The position numbers and the translations under genes are program-made. DNA of 64,000 nucleotides from Smittia aterrima. Taxonomy: Eukaryota > Arthropoda > Insecta > Diptera > Chironomidae. The stretch spans positions 18,972,001-19,036,000 of the forward strand of contig CP093831.1 of NCBI GenBank assembly GCA_033063855.1, given 5' to 3'. This document shows positions 12,001 through 21,108 of the stretch, piece by piece. The notes under the pieces were generated by a model. The model saw only the letters and a list, made by a program, of their open reading frames with translations, ran no database searches and was not told where the DNA came from. Each line of letters starts with the position of its first letter. Within the stretch, counting starts at the first letter, position 1.

Positions 12001-13910
12001 CGAAAAATACTAAACAAATAATGTTTAAGGGATCCTAACCACTTCGTCTTATTTGCAGAACATAATAAATCTTAATTAAAATTACGAAGAACCTTCTAAT
12101 TGGATTTGTGTAGCTTAAGGAGAAGGAAAAACGTATGACTTGACATGACATTGTGGTTTTCTTTTACAGCTTTCAACCTAGAAAAGATGGGAAGTACGCG
12201 ATATTCTTTACTTTATTGATTGAATTTTCTTCCAACGACACCCAGGTTGAGCAATTCACCTCCGTTGAATTTTGCTGAAGGGCTTTTCTACGAAAAAGAG
12301 AATTCATTGAAATTATACACAAAATCTCCCCGCAACTTGATTAAGCTCTCCGTAATAAAATGTGGCATCGATCCAAAATCAGCTAAACTAGTTTCACGTC
12401 GCTAGCTCATTAGTTTTCGAGCTAAAATGAAGGTTTTTCCCGCGGAGAAAAGCTTTAAAACTTGAAGAGGGAAACGATATGAGGCTTAAAGTTGAGCGAG
12501 AAAAATTGTTTCCCAAGTAACAAAGAATATTTTGATTCAAAAATGTTACTTTCAATTCTTCCACGTTATAATTTACGAGCGTCATAAATAAATTTAATGC
12601 CAACCAGATTTAGATTCCTCGTACCTTTCTCTAATGGGTGGTTTGGAGCGGAAAAATCAGAGAGAAATTCAAAGAATTAATGTTCAACCTTGCATACTCT
12701 CAAATGTCTGTTTAACTGGCAGTTGTCATCGCCCGCTCGCGCTGTTGAGTGTTTGGTATTGAACGAGAAATCAAATAAATAATAAAATGGCTATGGATTT
12801 TTCGCCCCTTTTTGTGCTTTCGTTGCCTGCGATGAGCTTTTCACGGTTGCAAAACGCGAATGTCATAGCTGTGATAAAAGTTCCTTTGTGTTTACATTCT
12901 GAAGATGATACTGTTCCGAGGACCCCCCCCCAAAAAAAAAGAAGCTCACAGTAATTCAATATCCGTTCCTTGGTATTTTGTCTTTTATTAACTTCATTGA
13001 ACTAATTTCGAATTACTATTTTAAAGCTTTCAAATTTAAATGAATCTTTTCAGCAACCAATATTTCGAATTAAAATGTTTCAAATTATTTTTAGTAACTA
13101 AGGCGCCTCATTTCAGTAATGTGAGATATGCCTCCACCAAAAAGGGTTTGAGCTTGATGAGAACGTCGAATGAAATTTCTGTATATGAACGCCATAAATA
13201 AAAAAAAATACTTCGGCAAAGCAGAAAAACGTACAGAGACGATTTCGCAATCATAATCGCTGAGGCATTAAAAATTCGGAGTCCTTTTGAAGGTTCAGAG
13301 GAAATTAATTTAGCCGAATCGACAGCAATGAGCCGAAGCCTTGACGAAACCATGTCCTGAGACCTTTTCGTTAAATAAGATCTCGTTTCCTAAAGCTTTC
13401 TTTTTTTCCACTCGAGCTTTTGTTATTTACATTGCGCTATGTAACTGAATTCCGAAAAACCGAGGTGCGTTTATGATTTTTTATGTTTATATTTTGTTTC
13501 TCTGTTCTTGTTAGAAGCACGCAAAGTAAATCATGGCGAAATCGCACCGGAATTGGTTTTTTTGCGTTTACACCATGAAAACATTTCTCTCTCGCCTGGC
13601 CACAAATGATTGTTGTTGATGAGAAGATTTTTGTATGAATGAGAATATATTTGATTGACGAATATTTCTTTTAATTATCTTTTTATATCAATATTAGATT
13701 GAAATCAATGACAATTTTGTAGCGACTTTCTTGTAATTTTTGACTTCCGACAGGACTAACAAAATAATTACGAACTTCTCTTCTTACCTTTTTCAATGTG
13801 AAGTCGCTTGGCCGTAGCGTTTCCTCAATTTCCCTATCGCCTCGCTGTTGGGTCGTCTGGACGGAAGATCGGAATCCGTCCAGCACGCCTTTGAAGGTAA
13901 ATTTTTTCAT
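1..13910 (-). CDS. Tomosyn: Tomosyn (syntaxin-binding protein 5 type), 5' half of the gene, eight coding exons
   Basis: Tomosyn binds syntaxin and SNAP-25 and restrains vesicle priming and secretion. Coding exons on the minus strand, in reading order: 13910-13788, 10084-9987, 9117-8929, 8801-8667, 1468-1405, 1274-991, 863-243, 174-1. All junction phases agree and give about 562 residues, roughly half of a typical tomosyn (about 1,100 aa). The C-terminal part with the R-SNARE-like motif lies outside the window. The start MKKFTFKGVLDGFRSS is the family N-terminus; exon 2 begins TFRHGFPHNPTALAFDPVQ, a hallmark of the family. The rest is the WD40 beta-propeller, for example GHQDGSVKFWDA in exon 7. 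Introns are 68-130 bp except three of 869, 3,703 and 7,198 bp. The donor after 991 (GTTCGT) is weak, yet it is the one that keeps phase and the conserved FSGG segment. The largest intron holds two plus-strand channel genes. Homology is from memory of the family; exon ends are read from the sequence. Confidence 0.93.
2254..4370 (+). CDS. DEG/ENaC sodium channel, pickpocket (ppk) family, copy 1
   Basis: Amiloride-sensitive, trimeric cation channel subunit of the plasma membrane; insect ppk proteins act in mechano-, chemo- and osmosensation. Exons 2254-2500, 2564-2972, 3029-3544, 3605-3827, 3892-4176, 4230-4370 give 606 aa with consistent phases. The HG gating motif is at residues 35-36 (STLHGVRYIAEKG), TM1 at about 51-71, and a cysteine-rich extracellular domain follows (CKCIPPFYMP, C-H-C-LSC). 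TM2 is at about 424-453 with the GFS selectivity-filter triplet near 440-442. The hydrophilic C-tail ends in GYLP. I took the ATG at 2254 (context CAAA) because its protein aligns with the N-terminus of the downstream paralogue; an in-frame ATG at 2170 is less likely. The first intron (63 bp) is in frame and stop-free. The last intron has a weak GTGATT donor but is supported by the shared C-terminus. AATAAA at 4514-4519 is a likely poly(A) signal. The gene is nested antisense in a tomosyn intron. Confidence 0.9.
4371..5001. other. Spacer between the two ppk genes
   Basis: This 631-bp stretch holds the 3' UTR of the first channel gene (AATAAA at 4514-4519), a CT-rich run around 4540-4575 and presumably the promoter and 5' UTR of the second gene. 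No TATA box at a convincing distance and no other coding frame were seen. Confidence 0.6.
5002..7152 (+). CDS. DEG/ENaC sodium channel, pickpocket (ppk) family, copy 2
   Basis: Tandem paralogue of the gene at 2254-4370, with the same predicted role as a DEG/ENaC subunit. Exons 5002-5245, 5341-5752, 5817-6326, 6390-6612, 6683-6967, 7030-7152 give 598 aa. Exons 1+2 (656 nt), exon 4 (223 nt) and exon 5 (285 nt) have exactly the same lengths as in copy 1, so the duplication kept the exon structure. HG is at residues 34-35, TM1 at about 51-70, the extracellular cysteines are conserved (ECCK-type finger, CRHCELSC), TM2 is at about 421-450 and GFS at 438-440. The C-tail ends SEGPMFDGYLP. The start is the first ATG of a pair at 5002. 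TM2-coding DNA is almost identical to copy 1 while the extracellular part has diverged. AATAAA motifs near 7363 and 7434 may end the transcript. Which Drosophila ppk it matches is not decided here. Confidence 0.9.
7153..8666. other. 3' part of tomosyn intron 5, non-coding
   Basis: AT-rich sequence between the stop of the second ppk gene and tomosyn exon 4. It should contain that gene's 3' UTR (AATAAA near 7363 and 7434). The plus-strand open frame at 8465-8707 overlaps tomosyn exon 4 on the other strand and shows no recognisable protein. Nothing else stands out. Confidence 0.5.
10085..13787 (-). other. Tomosyn intron 1 (3.7 kb)
   Basis: Bounded by the donor GTAAGA after the KK codons of exon 1 and the acceptor CTCAG before TFRHGF of exon 2. 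The interior is AT-rich and has only short chance frames. A run of nine C followed by nine A lies near 12925-12942. I see no transposon ends or RNA gene in it. Confidence 0.75.
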
Positions 13911-16008
13911 ATTGGTCCTCGCGACTTTCCAGTTGCTTTCTTTTTCCTTTTTCGTATCAATTGTGACGAATTTTATTTAATGTCTATTGCACCTTCACAA
14001 AAATATTTCTACTCTCCACTTTGACAAATATGCGTTGATTTATGTTTACTCCTTATTGCTATTCATTCAGCTTTCAAGAGTCCTTTTTCTTTGAGAGATA
14101 CATTATGAATTTTTTGCTTCTCAACCGTCATTGCTGTCCAATATTCTTTTATTATTGTTATTATATGTGATCGGTGAGGTTTTTGAGAAAGAGATTGATG
14201 GGAAGTGAGAAAATTTCGCTGATTTTTTCCCTATGCTCGACTCAGATCATCGCTATAGGTCTTGACTACGGAAAGAGAAGAAAAAAATCTATTGGTTTGT
14301 CCTCTTTCTTATTTTGTTCGCCTGCAAACATTCATTTTCGCAAATCATTTAAAAGCTTCTCAAGAAAGGAAATTTATTTAAATGACGCGGCTTTATGCAA
14401 AGATGGCAATCCTAGGCTCGATTGAACTAGAGGAATATGAAGACGCACTTGAGACATTTGCAAAACTTTTCTTTGAATCAATATTTCAAACTTTTTCTCA
14501 TTTCATGTTTTTTTTTTGCTTTTGCAGGTCACGGAAAAAACTAATTTTACAAACTTTTCTGTTTATCGCACTAATGGAACAAAGTGTTAGGCGCTGAGTA
14601 TAATGAATGTAGAAATAATCTCTTAGAAAAAATATTTGGTTTGTTCACAGAATGACTTTGAATTCACAATTTTACTGATTGAAATTTGGAAGGCGAATAA
14701 AAGCTTGGAAAGTCTTGTATGTGAAATTTGAACGCTTTCCAACCGAAAGTGGACGAGTGCGCAAATGCAGCTTTCTGCTGCTGTTATCTACTGAAACTGT
14801 TTTTTTCTTATAGATTTTTGATTTTTTCTCTTCACTCTTTGTAGAACTTTGAAAATTACTTTAACTAACAGTGATATGAAATTGAAACTTATGTTATTTT
14901 TATGTTTGCACTTATTGGCCTCTTGGCACCATATTTGAAATTTTATTATAAATCTTTACCATTATTTTAGCAAGCCAGACACTTGAATTACATTTTTGCG
15001 AGTCAACATTTCAACTGCGAATGAAAATTTTACTGGAAAATTTCTCCACTCTAGTGATAAAGCTCAAAACATGAAGCGAGAAAGGGAGAAGGAGAACATT
15101 TGATAAAATGGTCATCCTTTTCGTTTTCCCGCAGCTTTTTCGCAATTGCGCAAAATTTTCCAAAGGAAACGAACGGTGCAACTGATTGTGCAAATACAAT
15201 AGCAGACAATTCGACAAATTGTTTTAATATCGACAAATCTTTTTACGATTTGTAGAAGTGATCTCATCTCTCAGCGATGAATGTGACTCACTCCCGTGTC
15301 TTCTTTTTACTGTGTCAGTTGACCATGTACGAATTGCTCTTGACATTGATAATTTAGACGATTCAGGCATTTGTGTTAAGCACAACGTTGACAGTTCTCA
15401 AGCGATCATATTGATTCTGTAGCTTTTGGTTTTCGCAAATTGAATTAAATGTTTTTAAATGTTTAATAAAATTCGGAAAAATCTCTAGCTTTGAAATCGA
15501 GGAGAAGAAAGCAAAGAAATTTCCCTGATGTTCTCGTTTTCTGGATAACAAAATGAGACAAACATATTCTGTTTGCTAAATTTCCAAGCTTTCCATGAAA
15601 TCAACCTTGGATTTCACGTTATCATCATCGAAAAAAGAAACTTGAAACTTCACAAGAGCTTAAAGCTTTCGTATAATATTGTTATTTTACACTTTAATTT
15701 GATTATTGGAGCCACGAGAAATAAACCTTGTGTTATATCCTTTCATATAAATAATAGTCTCTTAATATTTGTTCTTATCACCATTGCTGATTCAGAGCGA
15801 CAACGACATAGAGAATGACAACAATGATCGGAGCGAGCAAATAAAGAAATTTAAGGCGTTTTCTTTGTTAATTCACATATTTTCATTCACTTACAAATAA
15901 CTTGAGAAACTAGGATTAAGATAATCTGGGATTGAGTTTAAAACTGAGTTTAAAACAGTAGGTAAAACTTGAAATTTTGTTTTCACTTTTCTAGCTGATA
16001 CGCAAAGT
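13911..16008. other. Tomosyn upstream region, no gene recognised
   Basis: Divergent intergenic region between the tomosyn start codon (minus strand) and the element in front of NECAP. It should carry the tomosyn promoter and 5' UTR, but no core promoter motif was convincing. Short frames at 14174-14425, 14382-14597 and 15573-15818 have no recognisable domain. Confidence 0.45.
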
Positions 16009-16289
16009 TTTCTTTTACTGCAGTGTCGAGGCAAATCTAAAGCACGAGCAAAGGTGTCACACCAGATGTCGCTTTTAAGTTAAACTTCTAAAGTATCAAA
16101 AACTCTAAATAATTGAATTTAATAGATTTTGTGATTTAAAGTTTTAAGCATTCAGAAGAAACAGCCAAACAAACGCCATTGTCAGTTAAGAACCTTGAAA
16201 GCGCTTTTTCGAGGGGCCTGTATTTTTGGTTGGACGAAAACTAAAAAAAATTGTGCTTTAGATTTGTCTCGATACTGCAGTGAAAGAAA
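16009..16289. mobile_element. MITE-like element with 37-bp inverted ends
   Basis: The left end at 16009-16045 and the reverse complement of 16253-16289 match over 37 bp with three mismatches; the shared core reads CAAATCTAAAGCAC. The 207-bp middle has no coding frame. ACTGCAGT, an 8-bp palindrome, lies inside both arms (16017-16024 and 16274-16281), so either it is a duplicated palindromic target, with shorter true ends starting at TCGAG or TCGAGA, or it belongs to the ends. The family cannot be assigned: 8 bp would suit hAT- or P-type transposition, but this is inference. It ends 31 bp before the NECAP start codon. Confidence 0.75.
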
Positions 16290-16320
16290 AATATATTATT
16301 GAAAATCTATAAAGCTACAA

Positions 16321-17154
16321 ATGGCCAGTTACGAAAGTGTTGTCCTCGTAAAGCAAGAGGTTTTTGTATATAAGATTCCGCCTCGATCAACAAACCGCGG
16401 CTATCGGTGAGAAAAACATGAATTTTCTCTTTTCAGCTTTCTCGTCTTATCGTCATCAACAATGAGTTGCTGGAACTTTTTTCATCCTTATCAAATTGTA
16501 TTTTGTAGAGCTGCTGATTGGAACTTGAACGAGCCTACGTGGAATGGAAGAATGAGAATGGTATCAGCTGGAGCTTCTCTGAACATCAAGCTCGAAGATA
16601 AGATGTCAGGTCAACTGTTTGCGAATTGTCCAGTCGAAGCCTATCCTGGTGTTGCCATTGAAGCAGTTTCAGACAGTTCACGATACTTTGTTCTTCGAAT
16701 TCAAGACGACAACGGTAGATCAGCATTCATCGGAATCGGATTCGGTGATCGAAGTGACTCTTTTGACTTTAACGTGGCGCTCCAAGATCACTTCAAATAT
16801 GTTAAAAATGCGGAAGCCATTGAGAAAGAAAAGGCTGATGGTCCCAAGCCTCAACTAGACTTAGGCTTTAAAGATGGAGAAACAATCAAAATTAACATGA
16901 AGATCACAGTAAGTTTAGCTTTATTTCATGGAAATCTTCTTTAAGTTAGATTTAAACTGTTTTAGAAGAAAGATGGTAGTGAAGCGACTTCAAGAACAGG
17001 CAAGAAAAATGCTGTAGGCTTAGGAATCTTACCACCACCACCTAAAAGCGCAGAGAAGAGCCCTTCAACCAACGAATTTGGAGATTTTGTTCAAGCACCA
17101 ACGACTGCTGCTAACTCAGCGCAGCAACAGAATTCCAGTTGGGTTCAATTTTAA
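16321..17154 (+). CDS. NECAP: NECAP, adaptin-ear-binding coat-associated protein
   Basis: NECAP is a cytosolic endocytosis factor that binds the AP-2 alpha-ear and clathrin coats. Exons 16321-16406, 16509-16908 and 16966-17154 join in phase to 224 aa. The N-terminal PH-like (PHear) domain occupies about residues 1-165: MASYESVVLVKQEVFVYKIP, RGYRAADWNL, SSRYFVLRIQD, GRSAFIGIGFGDR and DFNVALQDHFKYV all match the family. The protein ends exactly in WVQF, the known AP-2 alpha-ear binding motif of NECAPs, and GDF lies shortly before. It is slightly shorter than mammalian NECAPs (about 265-275 aa) because the proline-rich linker is reduced. Exon 1 is too short to stand out alone; it was found by the splice donor CG|GTGAGA and the conserved start. 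The upstream inverted-repeat element probably lies in its promoter or 5' UTR. AATAAA motifs near 17494-17512 may be used for polyadenylation. Confidence 0.95.
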
Positions 17155-18148
17155 ATTCAATTTAAATCTTTGATTCTCCTAGCTTACGCATAATTTTTTG
17201 CAATCAATCCATAATTTGGTTAAGTCTTTCACTCATAGATCTTGGAACAAATGAAAAGCTTTGAAGATTCTAAAAGCTAAATAGCGATTCTTCAAGATTT
17301 TCATTTTAAATGCCAAGCCTTGCATAAATATATAAAAATATATATCACGTACATATTGTAGATGAGACTTTACGAATGATTTCATAGAGATGAAATTTTC
17401 CTCGTAAATGAACGCCGCGAAAACTTGTTTTGAATTTTCTTTCTGCGAAAATTAAGCATTAACAATCGTATAATTTTGAAAATATATGATAAAAATAAAC
17501 GATTAATATAAATAAACGTTAAAGAATTGTTGATAATGTTGATTGAATGGAGAAAATAAAAAATATTTAGACATAAAACGTACTTTTTGCTTTATTCAGT
17601 TATCAACGGAGGACATAAACGAATCTCAAATAATAATCATGCGTAAATTTTCTATATTTTCTTTCACAATGATCACAATCAGTTACTTCTGTTCAACTTC
17701 TGGCTATCAACGAGAAGTAACAAACAATTCAAGCCATAAATATATCGACTTTTTCTTATAAATTAAAGAAATCAACCAGCATGAGGAAGCTCATAGTTCA
17801 CAATTTCCTGCGAGAAAAGTTCGGATGACTTTTCTTGTTCTGGTAAAACGTACAAGGGTCATTCGCAAAGATGAATATAAAGTGATTTCGATAACTTGGA
17901 TCGGATCTTGGATGGTTCATGCTCGTCAACAGAATGTTGAAATATTTGTGTAAGAATAAATAAAAAATATAAGTGTGCTTTACCGATGAGATTGACGTGA
18001 AATTAAAGTTATGTGGATACTTATAAATCAACAAAGTTCTAGAGTATAACGTCAAATTTTGAAATTTAAAATACAAAGGGCTTTCACTTGGCAGAGTCAC
18101 CTTAAGCGATTCGCCATAATTCTTCTTCTTGTTATTCTTTGCGCAAGT
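17155..18148. other. NECAP 3' region and beta-1 tubulin upstream region
   Basis: AT-rich stretch containing the NECAP 3' UTR and the proximal upstream sequence of the beta-1 tubulin gene. Open frames at 17543-17761 (plus) and 17798-18100 (minus) have no recognisable domain and a base composition like the surrounding non-coding DNA. Confidence 0.5.
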
Positions 18149-18156
18149 TATAAAAG
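18149..18156 (+). promoter_or_regulatory. TATA box of the beta-1 tubulin gene
   Basis: TATAAAAG, followed by GCGGCTGC and, 32 bp downstream of its first T, an initiator-like TTCACTT whose A is at 18181. TATA and initiator at this spacing predict transcription starting near 18181, leaving a 5' UTR of about 147 nt before the ATG at 18328. The motif and spacing are seen; the start site is inferred. Confidence 0.65.
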
Positions 18157-18327
18157 CGGCTGCACTCGATTTCTCGGTTCACTTCAAAAAATTTAGTCAT
18201 CGACTGTGCACGTGAGTTGAGTGTTCCAGACGAATTAAAGAATTTTAAGCTCGAAAGTTTAAACTAAAGTCTAAGTTACTTTTGTATAATCAGATTTTTA
18301 TTTTACGTCTAATTAAACTCAAACAAA

Positions 18328-21108
18328 ATGCGTGAAATCGTCCATATTCAAGCTGGTCAATGCGGAAACCAAATTGGAGCTAAAGTAAGTAACATGAAAA
18401 GTGATTGGAATGACCTGAAAAGAAAAATCAAAAGCCGATGAAGAATTTCGTCTGAAAAGAATAGAAAATATGAGAAAACAATAAAATTCCATCGAAGTTT
18501 CGTTTGGTGTGCGTGAAGCCGAATGTTTAATTAAAAAATTGCAAGAAATAAGAACTTTTTCTACCCAAAAGTTAAACTTAACAAAAATTTCTACGATATA
18601 CTTGCCAATTATCAACATCCCGATTAAGAAAAGTTTCTGAAAGTGACCAAATTTTGCAAGAAAAGTAACATAAAAAGCCGTTAAACCCACACAAGCACAC
18701 AGATCCAATGTGTTGAACAAAACCTCGCTCAACCGACTTCCTCTAGCGTCCATCTTTGCCCAATTTATCGATTAATTCAGTTAGAAGACATGCTAAGTTG
18801 TCTGCATTTTACGATTCGATGAAGATATGGTTTCAAGAGATCATAAGAAAAACAAGAACGACATTTCAAATTATACTAAAAAATCCTGTTTAGTTTATCA
18901 ATCACGCAGCAGCTTAAATGAGAATAAAAAACTCTTTCGCTAACTTATTTAATGAAACGAATATATCCTAAACTTGCTTCTTTCATCTTAGACATTTACA
19001 TAATTTCACGTTCCTCCGAATAATATTTCTTCTCTCCCTCAAGATTATTCGTCTGATGATCTCATTGTTTGCCCGTGTGTTTGTCGCGAAAACGAAGCCA
19101 GGGCTGGAGTGCTTGTTTTTTTATTCATTTCCATTTATGGTCTTGTTTTCGCTTTGTGCAGCCCTCACTGCCGAGGCGTTTCTCTCGCACACGCAATCTT
19201 TCGGCGATCATCCCGTTAAGCTCAACCGCAATTTCTCGAAACCTACTCTGAACGTTTGTGAATTGTCTCTAACATTCGCGATATTAAATTGTCTCTCACG
19301 CACACAAATGACGCATTCACGATAACTTTCTTTTGACAGTCGAACAAATTGTGCCAGGTGGCGATGTGCACTCGCTCATTTGCTATGTTTTCTCATTGGA
19401 TCCATAATCGTTAAATTCATTCGAAGTGAAACCAGCAGACTGAAACAAAAATCTAATGTATTGGTTAGAAAAAACCGTTTCCTATTTTAAAGTTTCTTCT
19501 TATTGATTGATAAAATAAATTGTAGAAGTTAAGTATCTCTCTTGCGAAAAGATTGATCATAGAATTCAGTCTGTTTATGCATCGGTTGCCACCATGGCAA
19601 CTCGACAGCATTGAGATTGATTCAATTAATGATTCATCACCGACCGGCTTTTCTTTTCGGGTCAAACTGCAGACGCCTTTGCGCAAGCCTCAAACTATTG
19701 TGCACGAACAATAATTATTAAAAGAACAGTTTCGTGGTCTTAAATTTTACATAGGGCGTTGGCTACATGAGAAAACAATTTTTTTTAAAAAAACTAAATT
19801 AATCGATCTTTCTTTTTACAGTTCTGGGAGATCATCTCTGATGAACATGGCATCGATGCTACCGGCGCTTACCATGGCGATTCCGATCTTCAATTGGAAC
19901 GCATTAATGTCTACTACAACGAGGCATCCGGCGGAAAGTACGTTCCTCGTGCTGTCTTGGTCGATTTGGAACCCGGAACAATGGACTCTGTTCGTTCGGG
20001 CCCTTTCGGTCAAATTTTCCGTCCCGACAACTTTGTCTTCGGACAATCGGGCGCTGGTAACAATTGGGCCAAGGGTCATTACACAGAAGGCGCTGAGCTC
20101 GTCGATTCAGTCTTAGATGTTGTCCGCAAGGAAGCTGAGTCTTGCGATTGCCTCCAAGGTTTCCAACTTACACACTCTCTCGGAGGTGGAACCGGATCCG
20201 GTATGGGAACACTTTTGATCTCGAAGATTCGCGAGGAATACCCCGACCGTATCATGAACACCTACTCAGTCGTACCATCACCAAAGGTGTCTGACACCGT
20301 CGTCGAGCCTTACAACGCCACCCTCTCGGTACATCAACTCGTCGAAAATACTGATGAAACTTATTGTATCGACAACGAAGCTCTCTACGATATTTGCTTC
20401 CGCACACTGAAACTCACCACACCAACATACGGAGATTTGAATCATCTTGTTTCCTTGACCATGTCTGGTGTCACCACCTGCCTCCGTTTCCCAGGTCAGC
20501 TCAATGCTGATTTGCGTAAACTCGCCGTCAACATGGTTCCATTCCCTCGTCTTCATTTCTTCATGCCTGGCTTTGCTCCGTTGACATCTCGCGGGTCTCA
20601 ACAATATCGCGCACTGACCGTTCCTGAACTTACTCAACAAATGTTCGATGCCAAGAATATGATGGCAGCTTGTGATCCTCGTCACGGACGTTATTTGACG
20701 GTCGCCGCCGTTTTCCGTGGACGCATGTCAATGAAAGAAGTCGACGAGCAGATGCTCAACATTCAAAACAAAAACTCGAGCTACTTCGTTGAATGGATTC
20801 CTAACAACGTCAAGACCGCCGTTTGTGACATTCCTCCTCGTGGTCTTAAGATGTCCGCAACTTTCATTGGAAACTCCACCGCCATCCAGGAACTTTTCAA
20901 GCGTATCAGCGAACAATTCACTGCTATGTTCCGTCGTAAGGCTTTCTTGCATTGGTACACCGGTGAAGGCATGGACGAAATGGAATTCACTGAAGCTGAG
21001 AGCAACATGAATGATTTGGTCAGCGAGTACCAACAATATCAAGAAGCTACCGCTGACGAAGACGCCGAATTCGACGAAGAACAGGAAGCTGAAGTTGATG
21101 AAAACTAA
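18328..21108 (+). CDS. betaTub56D: Beta-1 tubulin (betaTub56D type)
   Basis: GTP-binding beta subunit of microtubules. Exon 1 (18328-18384) encodes MREIVHIQAGQCGNQIGAK and ends at a GTAAGT donor. Exon 2 (19822-21108) carries the remaining 428 codons, giving 447 aa, the usual length. Features: the MREI autoregulation tetrapeptide, the GTP-binding loop GGGTGSG near residues 140-146, and an acidic tail ending EQEAEVDEN. As far as I recall it is almost identical to Drosophila beta-1 tubulin, the broadly expressed and neuronal isotype. The 1,437-bp intron after codon 19 sits at the same place as in the beta-3 gene downstream. A TATA box lies at 18149. AATAAA at 21343-21348 and 21423-21428 are candidate poly(A) signals. 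Open frames antisense to exon 2 are shadows of the strong codon bias. Confidence 0.98.
18385..19821 (+). other. Intron of beta-1 tubulin
   Basis: The 1.4-kb intron runs from GTAAGT to a TTTTTACAG acceptor. It contains an inverted motif GTTGCC-5 bp-GGCAAC at 19585-19601 and CT-rich stretches. The minus-strand frame at 18319-18753 is not convincing. Regulatory use is possible but not shown by the sequence. Confidence 0.8.

Noticed and set aside
18319..18753. Minus-strand frame of 144 codons over beta-1 tubulin exon 1 and intron
   Set aside because: It crosses a certain tubulin exon in antisense, and its composition is that of the intron.
19585..19601. GTTGCC-5 bp-GGCAAC, resembling an RFX X-box in the beta-1 intron
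   Set aside because: The spacer is longer than the 0-3 bp usual for X-boxes; left as an unexplained inverted motif.
20079..21042. Long open frames antisense or out of frame to the beta-1 tubulin exon (and likewise at 30003-31053 for beta-3)
   Set aside because: They mirror the codon bias of the tubulin exons and recur in both paralogues; no independent signal.
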